Source of the DNA: Paracoccus yeei ATCC BAA-599
Lineage (GTDB): Bacteria > Pseudomonadota > Alphaproteobacteria > Rhodobacterales > Rhodobacteraceae
Assembly (NCBI RefSeq): GCF_000622145.1
Contig: NZ_KK211403.1
Location: 173,604-237,603 of the forward strand
Length of the DNA stretch: 64,000 nt
Direction of reading: 5' to 3'
A program made the translations under genes and the position numbers. Positions 1 to 8,931 of this stretch are shown piece after piece. A model generated the notes under the pieces. That model ran no database searches, was not told the origin of the DNA, and was given only the letters and a program-made list of their open reading frames with translations. Position 1 is the first letter of the stretch, and each line of letters starts with the position of its first letter.

Positions 1-154
1 CCAGGCGAAAGTCCACCTCTTGCAGGGCGATGACATCGGCGCCGATGTCCGAGATCACCTGGAGATTGCGTTCGGGGGCGTGGGGGCCGGTCATGCCCCG
101 GCACTTGTGCAGGTTGTAGCTGGCCAGGCGCAGGCTGGGATTGCTGAGGGGCAT
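1..154 (-). CDS. endonuclease/exonuclease/phosphatase family protein, N-terminal part (runs off the window)
   Basis: Only the first 51 codons are present; the gene continues beyond base 1. The start is the ATG read from 154 to 152. Two stretches are typical of the EEP (exonuclease III/DNase I/sphingomyelinase-like) superfamily: SYNLHKCRG near residue 12, and ADVIALQEVD near residue 40, whose Gln-Glu is the metal-binding position of the family. Substrate cannot be told from this fragment; these enzymes cleave phosphodiesters in nucleic acids or lipids. It starts 7 bases beyond the selO stop on the same strand, so it is probably co-transcribed with selO. Confidence 0.75.
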   Translation of the reverse strand, partial: MPLSNPSLRLASYNLHKCRGMTGPHAPERNLQVISDIGADVIALQEVDFRL

Positions 155-160
155 GGGGCC

Positions 161-1579
161 TCAGGTGCCGCAGAAGGTGCGTTGAACGGTTTCGTCGGCC
201 GCTGGCGCAACGGCCAGGTCGTCCCAGTCCGGCCGGTCCTGAAAGGGCTGGCGCAGTGCCGCGTCGAGCCTGTGGAACAGGGTGAAATCCCCCTCGTCCC
301 GCGCGGCCGCAATCGCCTGCTCGATCCGGTGGTTGCGGGGAATGCGGCGCGGATTGGCCCGTGCCATGACCTGCGCGGCCTGCCCGTCGCCGCCGATCCG
401 GCCCTGCCAGTCGCGGGACCAGCGATCCCAGGCCTCGCGGTCGATGAATTCGTCCCGGGCCGTGCCGTCCGACAGGCCGGCGAAGACGCGGGTGAAATCG
501 GCGCGCTCGGCGGCCATCAGGCTCAGCAGGCGCTCGATCAATTCGCGATCCTCGGGGCTGGGCTGGGCGATGCCCAGCTTTGCGCCAAAGACCCGCAGCC
601 ATTCGGCCTGGTAGAGCACGGGAAAGCCATGAACGATCCGCGTCGCCTCGGCCACCGCCGCATCGTCGTTGCCCATCAGCGGCACCAGGCAGCTTGCCAG
701 CTGCGCCAGGTTCCAGACCGCGATGTTGGGCTGTTCGTTCCAGGCATACCGCCCGTGCGCGTCGATCGAGGAAAACACCTGGTCCGGCCTGTAGCCGTCC
801 ATGAAGGCGCAGGGGCCGTAATCGATCGTCTCGCCCGAGACGGACATGTTGTCGGTGTTCATCACCCCGTGGATGAAGCCCAGGCCCATCCAGCCCGCGA
901 TGGTCCTGGCCTGCGCCTCGACCACGCGCTGCAACAGGTCGGCGGCGCCCGATGCCTGCGGATAGTGCCGCGCGATGACGTGATCGGCCAGCAGCTGCAG
1001 CCGGTCACGGTCGCCCCGCGCGGCGTAGAACTCGAAGGTGCCGACGCGGATGTGGCTGGCGGCCACCCGCGCCAGCACGGCGCCGGGCAGGATGGTTTCG
1101 CGGATGACGGTTTCGCCGGTCGCGATGGCGGCCAGCGCCCGCGTGGTCGGGATGCCGAAGGCCGCCATGAACTCGCTGACCAGGTATTCGCGCAGCACCG
1201 GGCCCAGCCAGGCCCGCCCGTCGCCGCGCCGGGAAAAGGGCGTAGGGCCCGCGCCTTTCAGCTGCAGGTCGAAGCGCCGCCCGTCCGGCGCCAGGATTTC
1301 GCCCAGCAGGACCGCGCGCCCGTCGCCCAGCTGGGGCGAGAATCCGCCGAACTGATGGCCGGCATAGGCCTGGGCAATCGGCTCGGCCCCTTCGGGCAGG
1401 ACGTTGCCGGCCAGCATCTGCACCCCCTCGGGTCCCGCCAGCCAGTCGGCATCGAGGCCCAGGGTTTCGGCCAGAGGCCGGTTCAGCGCAATCAGAGACG
1501 GGTCGCGCACCGGCGTGGGCGCGGTCCGGGTGAAGAAGCCCTGCGGCAGCCGGGCATAGCTGTTGTCGAAGTGGATCAT
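161..1579 (-). CDS. selO: SelO family protein adenylyltransferase (YdiU/UPF0061)
   Basis: 472 residues, the usual length for bacterial SelO. SelO is a pseudokinase-fold enzyme that transfers AMP from ATP to Ser/Thr/Tyr side chains of other proteins; it is linked to redox homeostasis. Visible family hallmarks are the N-terminal FDNSYARLP, the AYAGHQFGGFSPQLGDGR block near residues 90-110 (nucleotide-binding region) and the NTDNMS...DYGPCAFMD block near residues 240-262 (catalytic and metal-binding). Bacterial SelO usually lacks the C-terminal selenocysteine; here the chain ends in FCGT, with a cysteine near the end. It lies just upstream of the EEP nuclease gene on the same strand. Assignment is firm; physiological targets are unknown. 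Confidence 0.93.
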   Translation of the reverse strand: MIHFDNSYARLPQGFFTRTAPTPVRDPSLIALNRPLAETLGLDADWLAGPEGVQMLAGNVLPEGAEPIAQAYAGHQFGGFSPQLGDGRAVLLGEILAPDGRRFDLQLKGAGPTPFSRRGDGRAWLGPVLREYLVSEFMAAFGIPTTRALAAIATGETVIRETILPGAVLARVAASHIRVGTFEFYAARGDRDRLQLLADHVIARHYPQASGAADLLQRVVEAQARTIAGWMGLGFIHGVMNTDNMSVSGETIDYGPCAFMDGYRPDQVFSSIDAHGRYAWNEQPNIAVWNLAQLASCLVPLMGNDDAAVAEATRIVHGFPVLYQAEWLRVFGAKLGIAQPSPEDRELIERLLSLMAAERADFTRVFAGLSDGTARDEFIDREAWDRWSRDWQGRIGGDGQAAQVMARANPRRIPRNHRIEQAIAAARDEGDFTLFHRLDAALRQPFQDRPDWDDLAVAPAADETVQRTFCGT

Positions 1580-1633
1580 CGCGGCCCCCTTTCGACATTA
1601 TCTAGACCCGGTTGCGGAAAAGTTAAGGGCACC

Positions 1634-1972
1634 TCAATGCGTGACGCTGTTCGAGAACAGGTTCACCACCACGACGCCGGCAACGATCAGCCCCAGTCCG
1701 ATGACCGCGGGCAGGTCCAGCTTCTGGCCGAAGACCACCAGCCCGATCAGCGAAACCAGCACGATTCCCAATGCGCTCCAGATCGCATAGGCGATGCCCA
1801 GGGGGATCGTCCTCAGCGTGAGGCTGAGGAAATAGAACGCCGCGCCATAGCAGATCGCGGTCATCAGCGTCGGGAACAACCGCGTGAACTGTTCGCTGCG
1901 TTGCAGGAAGGTCGTGCCCACCACTTCGAGCGCGATGGCGACGGTCAGCATCGTATAGGTCAGGACAGGCAT
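1634..1972 (-). CDS. small multidrug resistance (SMR) family efflux protein
   Basis: 112 residues with four predicted membrane helices, the standard SMR size. The conserved membrane glutamate of helix 1 is at position 16 (AIALEVVGT), the residue that exchanges protons and cationic drug in EmrE. The frame stays open for 48 codons upstream, but the ATG at 1972 gives the exact family N-terminus (MPVLTYTML), so I take that start. Family members export quaternary ammonium compounds, guanidinium or polyamines; the sequence resembles EmrE/SugE-type single-gene pumps and substrate cannot be assigned. It lies between selO (same strand) and the divergent obgE. Confidence 0.88.
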   Translation of the reverse strand: MPVLTYTMLTVAIALEVVGTTFLQRSEQFTRLFPTLMTAICYGAAFYFLSLTLRTIPLGIAYAIWSALGIVLVSLIGLVVFGQKLDLPAVIGLGLIVAGVVVVNLFSNSVTH

Positions 1973-2093
1973 GGCGGGCTCCGTTCGGCTTGGTCCGAGA
2001 TCTAGCACCGCGCCGGGGTCAAAGTCACGCCGCCCTTGAACCGGAAACGCGATATGCGTATCCCACGGGTTTGCCAATGCAAGGATGCTGACC

Positions 2094-3125
2094 GTGAAAT
2101 TCCTCGATCTTGCCAAGGTCTATGTCCGTTCGGGCGGAGGCGGCGCGGGTTGCGTGTCCTTCCGCCGCGAGAAGTTCATCGAATATGGCGGCCCCGACGG
2201 CGGCGACGGCGGACGCGGCGGCGATGTCTGGGCCGAGGCGGTCGGCGGGCTGAATACGCTGATCGACTTCCGGTTCCAGCAGCATTTCTTTGCGAAATCC
2301 GGCCAGCACGGGATGGGGGCCCAGCGCACCGGCGCCTCGGGCGAGGACGTGGTGCTGCGCGTGCCCGTCGGCACCGAGATCCTGGACGAGGATCAGGAAA
2401 CCGTGATCGCCGACCTGACCGAACCGGGCCAGCGCGTGCTGCTGGCCAAGGGCGGCAACGGCGGCTTTGGCAACCTGCACTTCAAAAGCTCGACCAACCG
2501 CGCGCCGCGCAACGCCAATCCCGGCCAGCCCGGCATCGAACGGACGCTGTGGCTGCGATTGAAGCTGATCGCGGATGCCGGCCTTCTGGGCCTGCCCAAT
2601 GCCGGAAAGTCGACCTTCCTGTCGGCGGTGTCGAACGCCCGGCCCAAGATCGCCGACTATCCCTTCACCACGCTGCACCCGAACCTGGGCGTGGTGGGCA
2701 TCGACCAGCACGAATTCGTCATGGCCGACATCCCCGGCCTGATCGAGGGCGCAAGCGAGGGCAGGGGTCTCGGTGACCAGTTCCTGGGTCATGTCGAACG
2801 CTCGCGCGTGCTTCTGCACCTGGTCGACGGTACGGCCGAGGACGTGGCGGGCGATGCGCGCACCATCCTGGCCGAGCTTGCCGCCTATTCGCCCGCGCTG
2901 GCCGAAAAGCCCCGGGTGACGGCCCTGAACAAGATCGACGCCATCGACCCCGAGGAGCGCGAGGAAAAGCGCGCCGCGCTGGAAGCCGAGACCGGCGGCC
3001 CGGTCCTGCTGATGTCGGGCGTCTCGCGCGAAGGGGTGGCCGAGGTGCTGCGCGCGCTCTGGGCGCAGATCGCACCGTCGCGCGGGGCCGTCGCGGAAAA
3101 GGACGACCAGCCGTGGCGACCCTGA
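2094..3125 (+). CDS. obgE: Obg family GTPase CgtA/ObgE
   Basis: Ribosome-associated GTPase involved in 50S assembly and stringent response control. The N-terminal glycine-rich Obg fold (about residues 1-155) is followed by a G domain with P-loop GLPNAGKST, DIPG and NKID motifs. There are two possible starts: ATG at 2085 and GTG at 2094. The Shine-Dalgarno AAGGA (2081-2085) overlaps the ATG but lies 8 bases before the GTG, and the GTG gives the usual family start (MKFLDLAKVYVRSGGGG), so I chose GTG. The product is 343 residues. The C-terminal OCT extension of some Obg proteins is absent. It overlaps proB by 13 bases, so the two are probably translated from one message. Confidence 0.93.
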   Translation: MKFLDLAKVYVRSGGGGAGCVSFRREKFIEYGGPDGGDGGRGGDVWAEAVGGLNTLIDFRFQQHFFAKSGQHGMGAQRTGASGEDVVLRVPVGTEILDEDQETVIADLTEPGQRVLLAKGGNGGFGNLHFKSSTNRAPRNANPGQPGIERTLWLRLKLIADAGLLGLPNAGKSTFLSAVSNARPKIADYPFTTLHPNLGVVGIDQHEFVMADIPGLIEGASEGRGLGDQFLGHVERSRVLLHLVDGTAEDVAGDARTILAELAAYSPALAEKPRVTALNKIDAIDPEEREEKRAALEAETGGPVLLMSGVSREGVAEVLRALWAQIAPSRGAVAEKDDQPWRP

Positions 3126-4225
3126 TCCCGGATCTGGCGCGGGCGCAGCGCCTGGTGGTCAAGATCGGCTCGGCCCTGCTGGTGGGGCCGGACGGGCTGC
3201 GCGCGGCCTGGCTGCGCGCGCTGTGCGACGACGTGGCGGCGGCGCGGGCGCGGGGAACGGATGTGGTGCTGGTGTCCTCGGGCGCCATCGCGCTGGGGCG
3301 GCAGGTGCTGGAACTGCCGCCGGGCTCGCTGCGGGTCGAGCAGTCCCAGGCGGCGGCAGCCGTGGGCCAGATCCGCCTGGCCCGCGCCTATGAGGAGGCG
3401 CTGGCCCCGCATGGCGTCAAGACCGCGCAGTTGCTGGTGACGCTGGACGACACGATGGACCGGCGCCGCTACCTCAACAGCCGGGCGACCATGCAGACGC
3501 TGCTGGGCCTGGGTACCGTGCCCATCGTGAACGAAAACGACACCGTGGCGACGGACGAGATCCGCTTTGGCGACAACGACCGGCTGGCGGCCCAGATCGC
3601 CGTGACCTGCGGTGCCGACCAGTTGCTGCTGTTGTCCGATGTGGACGGGCTGTACACCGCCAACCCCAAGACCGATCCCACGGCGCGCCACCTGCCGGTG
3701 GTTGAGCAGATCACCCCCGAGATCGAGGCCATGGGCGGCGATCCGATTTCTGGCGTCAGCAAGGGGGGCATGAAGACCAAGCTGATGGCCGCGCGCACCG
3801 CCGTGGCCGGCGGCTGCGCCATGGCGATCGCCGAGGGCTCGGTCCTGAACCCGCTTGCCGCCGTGGCAGGGGGCGCGCGGGTGACGTGGTTCCTGCCCGA
3901 CACCGACCCCCATGCGGCACGCAAGCGCTGGATCGCGGCGATGAAGCCGAAGGGCGAGATCACCGTCGATGCCGGTGCGGCCGAGGCGCTGGGGCGAGGC
4001 AAGTCCCTGCTGCCGGCCGGCGTCACCGCCATCTCGGGCCGCTTCGGGCGGGGCGATCCGGTCGTGATCCAGAACGGGCAGGGCGCGCGGCTCGCCTCGG
4101 GGCTGGTGCGTTACTCCTCGACCGAGGCCCGCGCCATTGCCGGGCACCGCAGCGACGAGATCGGTGCCATTCTGGGCTATCCCGGCCGTGCCGCGCTGAT
4201 CCATCGCGACGACATGGTGGTCTGA
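3113..4225 (+). CDS. proB: glutamate 5-kinase
   Basis: First enzyme of proline synthesis: it phosphorylates L-glutamate to glutamyl 5-phosphate. The amino-acid-kinase domain covers about residues 1-255 (VVKIGSALL at the start; NENDTVATDEIRFGDND in the glutamate-binding part), and a PUA domain fills the C-terminal 100 residues, as in E. coli ProB. Length 370 is normal. In the family the kinase is feedback-inhibited by proline. It starts inside the end of obgE (13-base overlap). proA, often next in this operon, is absent here; a dispersed palindrome follows the stop instead. Confidence 0.95.
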   Translation: MATLIPDLARAQRLVVKIGSALLVGPDGLRAAWLRALCDDVAAARARGTDVVLVSSGAIALGRQVLELPPGSLRVEQSQAAAAVGQIRLARAYEEALAPHGVKTAQLLVTLDDTMDRRRYLNSRATMQTLLGLGTVPIVNENDTVATDEIRFGDNDRLAAQIAVTCGADQLLLLSDVDGLYTANPKTDPTARHLPVVEQITPEIEAMGGDPISGVSKGGMKTKLMAARTAVAGGCAMAIAEGSVLNPLAAVAGGARVTWFLPDTDPHAARKRWIAAMKPKGEITVDAGAAEALGRGKSLLPAGVTAISGRFGRGDPVVIQNGQGARLASGLVRYSSTEARAIAGHRSDEIGAILGYPGRAALIHRDDMVV

Positions 4226-4260
4226 CGCGCCGCAACGCCTTTCGGGTGGCGCCGCCGCAT

Positions 4261-4324
4261 GGGTATTTCAGAAACGGTGAATGGCAGGCGCGGCGCTGCG
4301 CCATTCACCGTTTTTCAAATACCC
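4261..4324. repeat. dispersed palindromic repeat, family A, copy 1 (complete)
   Basis: Inverted repeat with arms of about 25 bases beginning GGGTATTT..AAACGGTGAA and ending in the complement, enclosing a short GC-rich loop. It sits between the convergent ends of proB and the acyltransferase gene, where it would form a hairpin in either transcript. The same arms recur at 35602-35677, 41601-41656 and, as one arm, 55074-55096. A role as bidirectional terminator or REP-like element is inference. Confidence 0.8.
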
Positions 4325-4354
4325 AAGAACAGTGCCGTTCGAGGGACATCGGGA

Positions 4355-5260
4355 TTACTCGATGGGTCGCGGGGTCACGACGGCATGGCGGCCCTGCGAC
4401 AGCCGGCGGAGCTGCGATAGCTTGACTGCGCCTTCGCCCGGTGCGGGCAGGGCCAGGACCGTGTCGCGCAGCAGGGCGATCCCGTCCTCGCTGCGGGCGG
4501 GCAAGGCCGAGGGCGGGATGGGTGCGCCGATCGTCACCCGGAACGGCTGGCCGGTCTTGTTCAGGACCTCGTTGAACAGGGTCACGTCGCGCACGGTGGG
4601 GTGGATCGCGTCGAGCAGATAGAACAGGACCGAATTGCGCGCCCGGATCCGCAGCGGGATCACCGGCACGTCGAACTTCTTGGCGATCATCGCGGCGCTC
4701 GCCATCCAGGGCCGTTCGTGCAGCGCCAGGCCGCGCCGCTTGGCCAGGCGTCCGGACGGGAAGATCAGCCCGATGCGGCCGCGGTCCAGCGCCTCGCGCG
4801 TGTAGTCCATCGTCGCGCGGGTCTTGGAGTGGCTGCGCTTTTCCACGCGCCATTCGACCGGGGCGATCAGGCTGGAAGACTGCGGCAGGATGCGCATGAT
4901 GTCGTGGTTGGCGTAGATGAACAGGTCGTCCCGCACCGCCGACACCAGCGCGCTAAGCACGATGCCGTCCGCGATGCCGGTCGGATGGTTCGACACGATC
5001 AGCGCCGGCCCGGTCGCCGGGATATGTTCCAGCCCCTCGACGGTCAGGTCGCGCACGATCAGCTGGGCGACGCGGCGCATCACCTCGTCCATGGGCAGGT
5101 CGCGGTACTCTGCCCCAAGCTCGACGGTGCGCGGATAGCGCAGCAGCCACATCAGCGCCTGCCGCGCGAGCTCATGGTGCCAGCGGCCCGAAAAGAGCCA
5201 GGGCGCCCGCTCGTGTATCAGCGGATCAAGACGGTTCTTCATGTCCTCGCGGGCATCCAT
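4355..5260 (-). CDS. lysophospholipid acyltransferase family protein
   Basis: 301 residues from the ATG at 5260. The 1-acyl-glycerol-3-phosphate acyltransferase fold is shown by the catalytic block NHPTGIAD (residues 91-98, a variant of NHX4D) and the FPSGR block, equivalent to the glycerophosphate-binding EGTR motif. Such enzymes move acyl groups onto phospholipid or ornithine-lipid precursors at the inner face of the cytoplasmic membrane. A second ATG 18 bases downstream (5242) could also serve as start. The gene follows pepN on the same strand after 52 bases. The acceptor is not known. Confidence 0.8.
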   Translation of the reverse strand: MDAREDMKNRLDPLIHERAPWLFSGRWHHELARQALMWLLRYPRTVELGAEYRDLPMDEVMRRVAQLIVRDLTVEGLEHIPATGPALIVSNHPTGIADGIVLSALVSAVRDDLFIYANHDIMRILPQSSSLIAPVEWRVEKRSHSKTRATMDYTREALDRGRIGLIFPSGRLAKRRGLALHERPWMASAAMIAKKFDVPVIPLRIRARNSVLFYLLDAIHPTVRDVTLFNEVLNKTGQPFRVTIGAPIPPSALPARSEDGIALLRDTVLALPAPGEGAVKLSQLRRLSQGRHAVVTPRPIE

Positions 5261-5312
5261 GAGTCCGTAATGCCGTGCCCGCAAGGCCGCCGCAAGGGCG
5301 GTTCTTGCGGGC

Positions 5313-7856
5313 CTAGCCGGCACCGGCAAGGATGCGCGTAACCATCTCGGATGTGTTGCGCGAAAGCCCCGGCAGGGCAGCCAGCCGTTCCAGCGCGGCG
5401 CGCGCCCGGGCGCGGCGGTCCGCGTCATAGCGCGAGATCGTCTCGAAGGCCGAACACATCCGGGCCGCGGTCTGCGGGTTGACCGGGTCGAGGCGCATCA
5501 GCCACTCGGCCACGAAGTCGTAGCCCGAACCGTCGGCCGCGTGGAAGCCCGCATGGTTCGCGGTCAGCCCGCCGATCAGGGCGCGGAACCGGTTGGGGTT
5601 CTTCCAGTCGAAATCGGGGCGGGCCGCCAGGGCGCGGGCGCGGGCCACCGCCTGACGGGGCGGGCTGCGCAGCGGCTGGACCATGAACCACTTGTCCATG
5701 ACCAGCCGGTTGTCCGAGAAGTCGCGGGCGAAATCGGCCAGCGCCTCGGCGTCGCGGCCCAGCGTCACCAACTGTTCCAGCGCCCCCTGGCGTTCGGTCA
5801 TGTTGGTGGCATCGGCAAACAGCGCCTTGGCCCGGGCGCCCCCATCCAGCCGCGACAGCGGCCCCAGGCAGGCCAGCCACAGGCTGCGCCGGCCCGCGCC
5901 CTCGGCATCGGGGCGATAGGGGCCAAAGGATGCCATGGCGTCGTAAAGCCGGGCCAGGGCGCGCTGATGCGCCTGGGCAAGCGCCGCCGCCAAGGCCTCG
6001 CGCGCGGCGTGGATCGCGTCGGGGTCGGGGGTCGCACCGCGCGCGGCCAGTGTTGTCGCGACCTCCTCCTCGCCGGGCAGGGACAGGCACAGCGCGGCGA
6101 AGGCGGGATCGGCCTCGGCCTGGTCCAGAACGCCGCCGAGCGCCTGGACGAACTCGGCCCCGCCTGCGGTCCCGGTGGCTCCGGCCAGCAGCGCGTCCAG
6201 CGCCAGATCGTGGCCCGCCTGCCAGCGCGCATAGGGGTCGGTGTCATGCGCAAGCAGCAGCGCCTGTTCGGCGGCCGCCATGTCGCGCGAAACCGTCACC
6301 GGCGCGGAAAATCCCCGCAGCAGCGACACGACCGGGCGCGCGCCCAGGCCCTCGAAGGCAAAGCTCTGCTGCGCCTCGGTCATCTCCAGCACCGTGGTCG
6401 GCAGCACCTCGTCTCCGTTCGGGCCGATCAGACCCAGGGCGATGGGGATGACGCGCGGCGGCTTTTCCGCCTGACCGGGCGTCGGGGCGGTTTCCTGGCG
6501 GAAGTGCAGGGTCAGCGTGCCCGCGTCCCATTCCTCGACCAGGGACAGGCGCGGGGTGCCGGCGTCCGTATACCAGCGCTTGAACTGCGTCAGGTCGCGG
6601 CCTGTGGCGTCCTGGAACACGGCGATCCAGTCCTCGATGGTGCAGGCCTGGCCGTCGTGTCGCTTGAAATAGAGGTCCAACGCCGAGGCATAGCCCTCGT
6701 CTCCCACCAGCCGCTTGAGCATGCCGATGACCTCGGCGCCCTTTTCGTAGACGGTGGCGGTGTAGAAGTTGTTGATTTCCTGATAGTGATCGGGGCGCGG
6801 CGGATGCGCCAGCGGCCCGGCATCCTCGCGGAACTGACGGGCGCGCAGGGTCTGGACGTCATGGATGCGCTTGACCGCGGGGCTGCGCATGTCGGCGGTG
6901 AACTGCTGGTCGCGGAACACCGTCAGTCCCTCTTTCAGGCACAGCTGGAACCAGTCGCGGCAGGTGATGCGGTTGCCGGTCCAGTTGTGGAAGTACTCGT
7001 GCGCGATCACGCCCTCGATACGCTCGTAATCGCCATCGGTCGCAGTGTCCGCCGTCGCCAGCACCAGCTTGGAGTTGAAGATGTTCAGCCCCTTGTTCTC
7101 CATCGCGCCCATGTTGAAATCGTCGACGGCGACGATGTTGAACACGTCCAGATCGTATTCGCGGCCATAGACCTGTTCGTCCCAGCGCATCGAGCGGATC
7201 AGGCTTTCCAGCGCATAGCCGGCGCGCCCCTCGTCCCCGGGACGGACCCAGACGTTCAGCGCGACATCGCGACCCGAAGCGGTCGTGAAGCGGTCGGACA
7301 CCGCGCGCAGATCGCCCGCCACCAGCGCGAACAGATAGGCCGGCTTGGGCCAGGGATCGTGCCAGACGGCGCGGCCGGGGGCGCTTTCCCCGGGGTTGCC
7401 GTTCGACAAGAGCACCGGCTGATCGGAATTGATCGTGACGTGAAAGGATGCCATCACGTCGGGCCGGACGGGATACCAGGTGATGTGGCGGAACCCCTCG
7501 GCCTCGCACTGGGTGCAGAACATGCCGCCGGACAGATACAGCCCCTCCAGCGCGGTGTTGGTCTCGGGGTCGATCTCGACCTCGGCCTGAAAGGTGAAGG
7601 CGTCGGGCAGGTCGGGCACGACCAGCCGTTCGTTCGCCGCGTCGATCAGCGCGGGATCAAGCGGTTTGCCATCCACCGACAGCGCCAGCGTGCGCAGCCC
7701 GGCGCCGTCCAGCACCAGGTCGCCCGGGCCCTGGCGGCGAAACGCGATGCGCGAGCGCACCCGCGTGCCGCGTGGCGCCAGGTCGAACTCCAGCCGGGTT
7801 TCGGTGATCTGGAACGGATAGAGACGCCAGTCGGCGAGGGATCGGGTGGCGGTCAT
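5313..7856 (-). CDS. pepN: aminopeptidase N (M1 family)
   Basis: 847 residues, close to E. coli PepN. It removes N-terminal residues from cytoplasmic peptides. Visible M1 features: GAMEN exopeptidase motif at 250-254, zinc site HEYFH at 286-290, and the third zinc ligand Glu309, 19 residues later. The four-domain layout is the alanyl-aminopeptidase type. The frame remains open 20 codons upstream, but ATG 7856 gives the family N-terminus MTATRSLADWRLYPF. It is divergent from the alanine-rich gene and probably co-transcribed with the acyltransferase downstream. Confidence 0.95.
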   Translation of the reverse strand: MTATRSLADWRLYPFQITETRLEFDLAPRGTRVRSRIAFRRQGPGDLVLDGAGLRTLALSVDGKPLDPALIDAANERLVVPDLPDAFTFQAEVEIDPETNTALEGLYLSGGMFCTQCEAEGFRHITWYPVRPDVMASFHVTINSDQPVLLSNGNPGESAPGRAVWHDPWPKPAYLFALVAGDLRAVSDRFTTASGRDVALNVWVRPGDEGRAGYALESLIRSMRWDEQVYGREYDLDVFNIVAVDDFNMGAMENKGLNIFNSKLVLATADTATDGDYERIEGVIAHEYFHNWTGNRITCRDWFQLCLKEGLTVFRDQQFTADMRSPAVKRIHDVQTLRARQFREDAGPLAHPPRPDHYQEINNFYTATVYEKGAEVIGMLKRLVGDEGYASALDLYFKRHDGQACTIEDWIAVFQDATGRDLTQFKRWYTDAGTPRLSLVEEWDAGTLTLHFRQETAPTPGQAEKPPRVIPIALGLIGPNGDEVLPTTVLEMTEAQQSFAFEGLGARPVVSLLRGFSAPVTVSRDMAAAEQALLLAHDTDPYARWQAGHDLALDALLAGATGTAGGAEFVQALGGVLDQAEADPAFAALCLSLPGEEEVATTLAARGATPDPDAIHAAREALAAALAQAHQRALARLYDAMASFGPYRPDAEGAGRRSLWLACLGPLSRLDGGARAKALFADATNMTERQGALEQLVTLGRDAEALADFARDFSDNRLVMDKWFMVQPLRSPPRQAVARARALAARPDFDWKNPNRFRALIGGLTANHAGFHAADGSGYDFVAEWLMRLDPVNPQTAARMCSAFETISRYDADRRARARAALERLAALPGLSRNTSEMVTRILAGAG

Positions 7857-8028
7857 GGGGCACCTCGGCCTGCGGGAATAAAAACGACAACGCACGGAAC
7901 TTGTGCGGAAACTCAACAGTTAGACGCCAGATAGCCGGGTCGCAAGCCGGGTGGATCGCCGCGGCGGGATGCGGCCGCCCGCTTCGCCTTACCGCCCAGG
8001 ATCCGGGGGACATACAGAGGAGAGCGAG

Positions 8029-8763
8029 ATGTCAAATATCGACCCGAACGATCCCAACCGCGTGGATCCGGTGGACCCCGCCCGTCCGGGGCAGGTCAAC
8101 CAGACCTATGTCGCGCCCGTCGAAAAGCGCGCGTCGCCCCTGCCGCTGATCATCGGTATTCTGCTTGCGCTGGCGATTGCCTATTTCGTTCTGCAATACT
8201 TCATGAACCGCAATGAGGTGACGACCGGCGACGAACCCGCCGCGACCACCACCACTGCGCCCGCCACGGACACGACGGCGGCGCCTGCGGGCACCACGAC
8301 CGCGCCTGCCGCGGACGCCGCCGCCGATGCGGCCAATGACGCGGCCGAATCCGCCGACGCCGCCGCGAATGACGCGGCCAGCGCCGCCAGCAACGCGGCC
8401 GATGCCGCAAGCAGCGCGGCCAGCAGCGCCGGCACTGCCGCGAGCAACGCCGCCGAGGATGCCAACGCCGCTGCCGGAAATGCCGCCGATGCGGCCCGCG
8501 ATGCCGCCGAGGACGCGGCGACTGCCACCGGCAACGCTGTCGATGCGGCAGGGACCTCCGCCGGCAATGCCGCGAACAACGCGGCCGAGGCGGCCAGCGA
8601 CGCGGCCAGTCAGGCGCGTGATGCCGCGACCGACGCCGCCAATGCGGCAGGCGAAGCCGCGCGCGACGCGGGCGATGCCGTGGGTGATGCGATCAGCGTC
8701 GAACCCGCAACGCCGACGACGCCGGCCCCCGGCACGACCACCACGCCCCCTGCCAGCAACTGA
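8029..8763 (+). CDS. alanine-rich single-pass membrane protein of unknown function
   Basis: 244 residues; ATG 8029 follows a good Shine-Dalgarno (GAGGAGAG). Residues 1-38 are polar and proline-rich, a single hydrophobic helix follows (about 39-58, LPLIIGILLALAIAYFVLQY), then a Thr/Pro/Ala linker. About 130 residues are then made almost only of Ala, Asp, Asn, Ser and Glu in short repeats of the type DAANDAAES/NAADAASS, and a Pro/Thr tail closes the chain. The repeat would form one long amphipathic helix, like late-embryogenesis-abundant or apolipoprotein helices. The topology suggests a periplasmic rod anchored in the inner membrane. No enzymatic domain is visible. A strong terminator follows the stop. 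Function is unknown to me. Confidence 0.8.
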   Translation: MSNIDPNDPNRVDPVDPARPGQVNQTYVAPVEKRASPLPLIIGILLALAIAYFVLQYFMNRNEVTTGDEPAATTTTAPATDTTAAPAGTTTAPAADAAADAANDAAESADAAANDAASAASNAADAASSAASSAGTAASNAAEDANAAAGNAADAARDAAEDAATATGNAVDAAGTSAGNAANNAAEAASDAASQARDAATDAANAAGEAARDAGDAVGDAISVEPATPTTPAPGTTTTPPASN

Positions 8764-8783
8764 CGGCGCGGGACATGCATCGG

Positions 8784-8820
8784 CCGCCGCCCATCCCGGG
8801 CGGCGGTTCTTTTATTTTTC
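8784..8820 (+). terminator. rho-independent terminator after the alanine-rich gene
   Basis: A perfect 9-bp GC stem (CCGCCGCCC at 8784-8792, GGGCGGCGG at 8798-8806) with a 5-base loop is followed at once by TTCTTTTATTTTTC. This is a textbook intrinsic terminator 20 bases beyond the stop codon. Confidence 0.88.
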
Positions 8821-8827
8821 GAAAAAT
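8814..8827. promoter_or_regulatory. perfect 14-bp palindrome upstream of glcB
   Basis: ATTTTTCGAAAAAT reads the same on both strands and lies at the end of the terminator T-tract, 105 bases before the glcB start. The next 60 bases (AT-rich, including GATTATACG and GATATAAAG) are the probable glcB promoter region. The palindrome may be an operator, or simply a by-product of the T-tract. Confidence 0.35.
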
Positions 8828-8931
8828 CAGATTATACGCCCGATATAAAGTGGCCGGAGTTGTCAATCACCGAGGTTTGGCATACCACCGTGCACCGAAC
8901 TGCCGACAGAGAACTAAGGAAGGGGATCGCG

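Noticed and set aside
20..2005. 661-codon plus-strand frame opposite selO and the SMR gene
   Set aside because: Antisense by-product of codon bias; low-complexity translation and no ribosome site.
5541..7934. 797-codon frame opposite pepN
   Set aside because: Same artefact; pepN has all catalytic residues on the minus strand.
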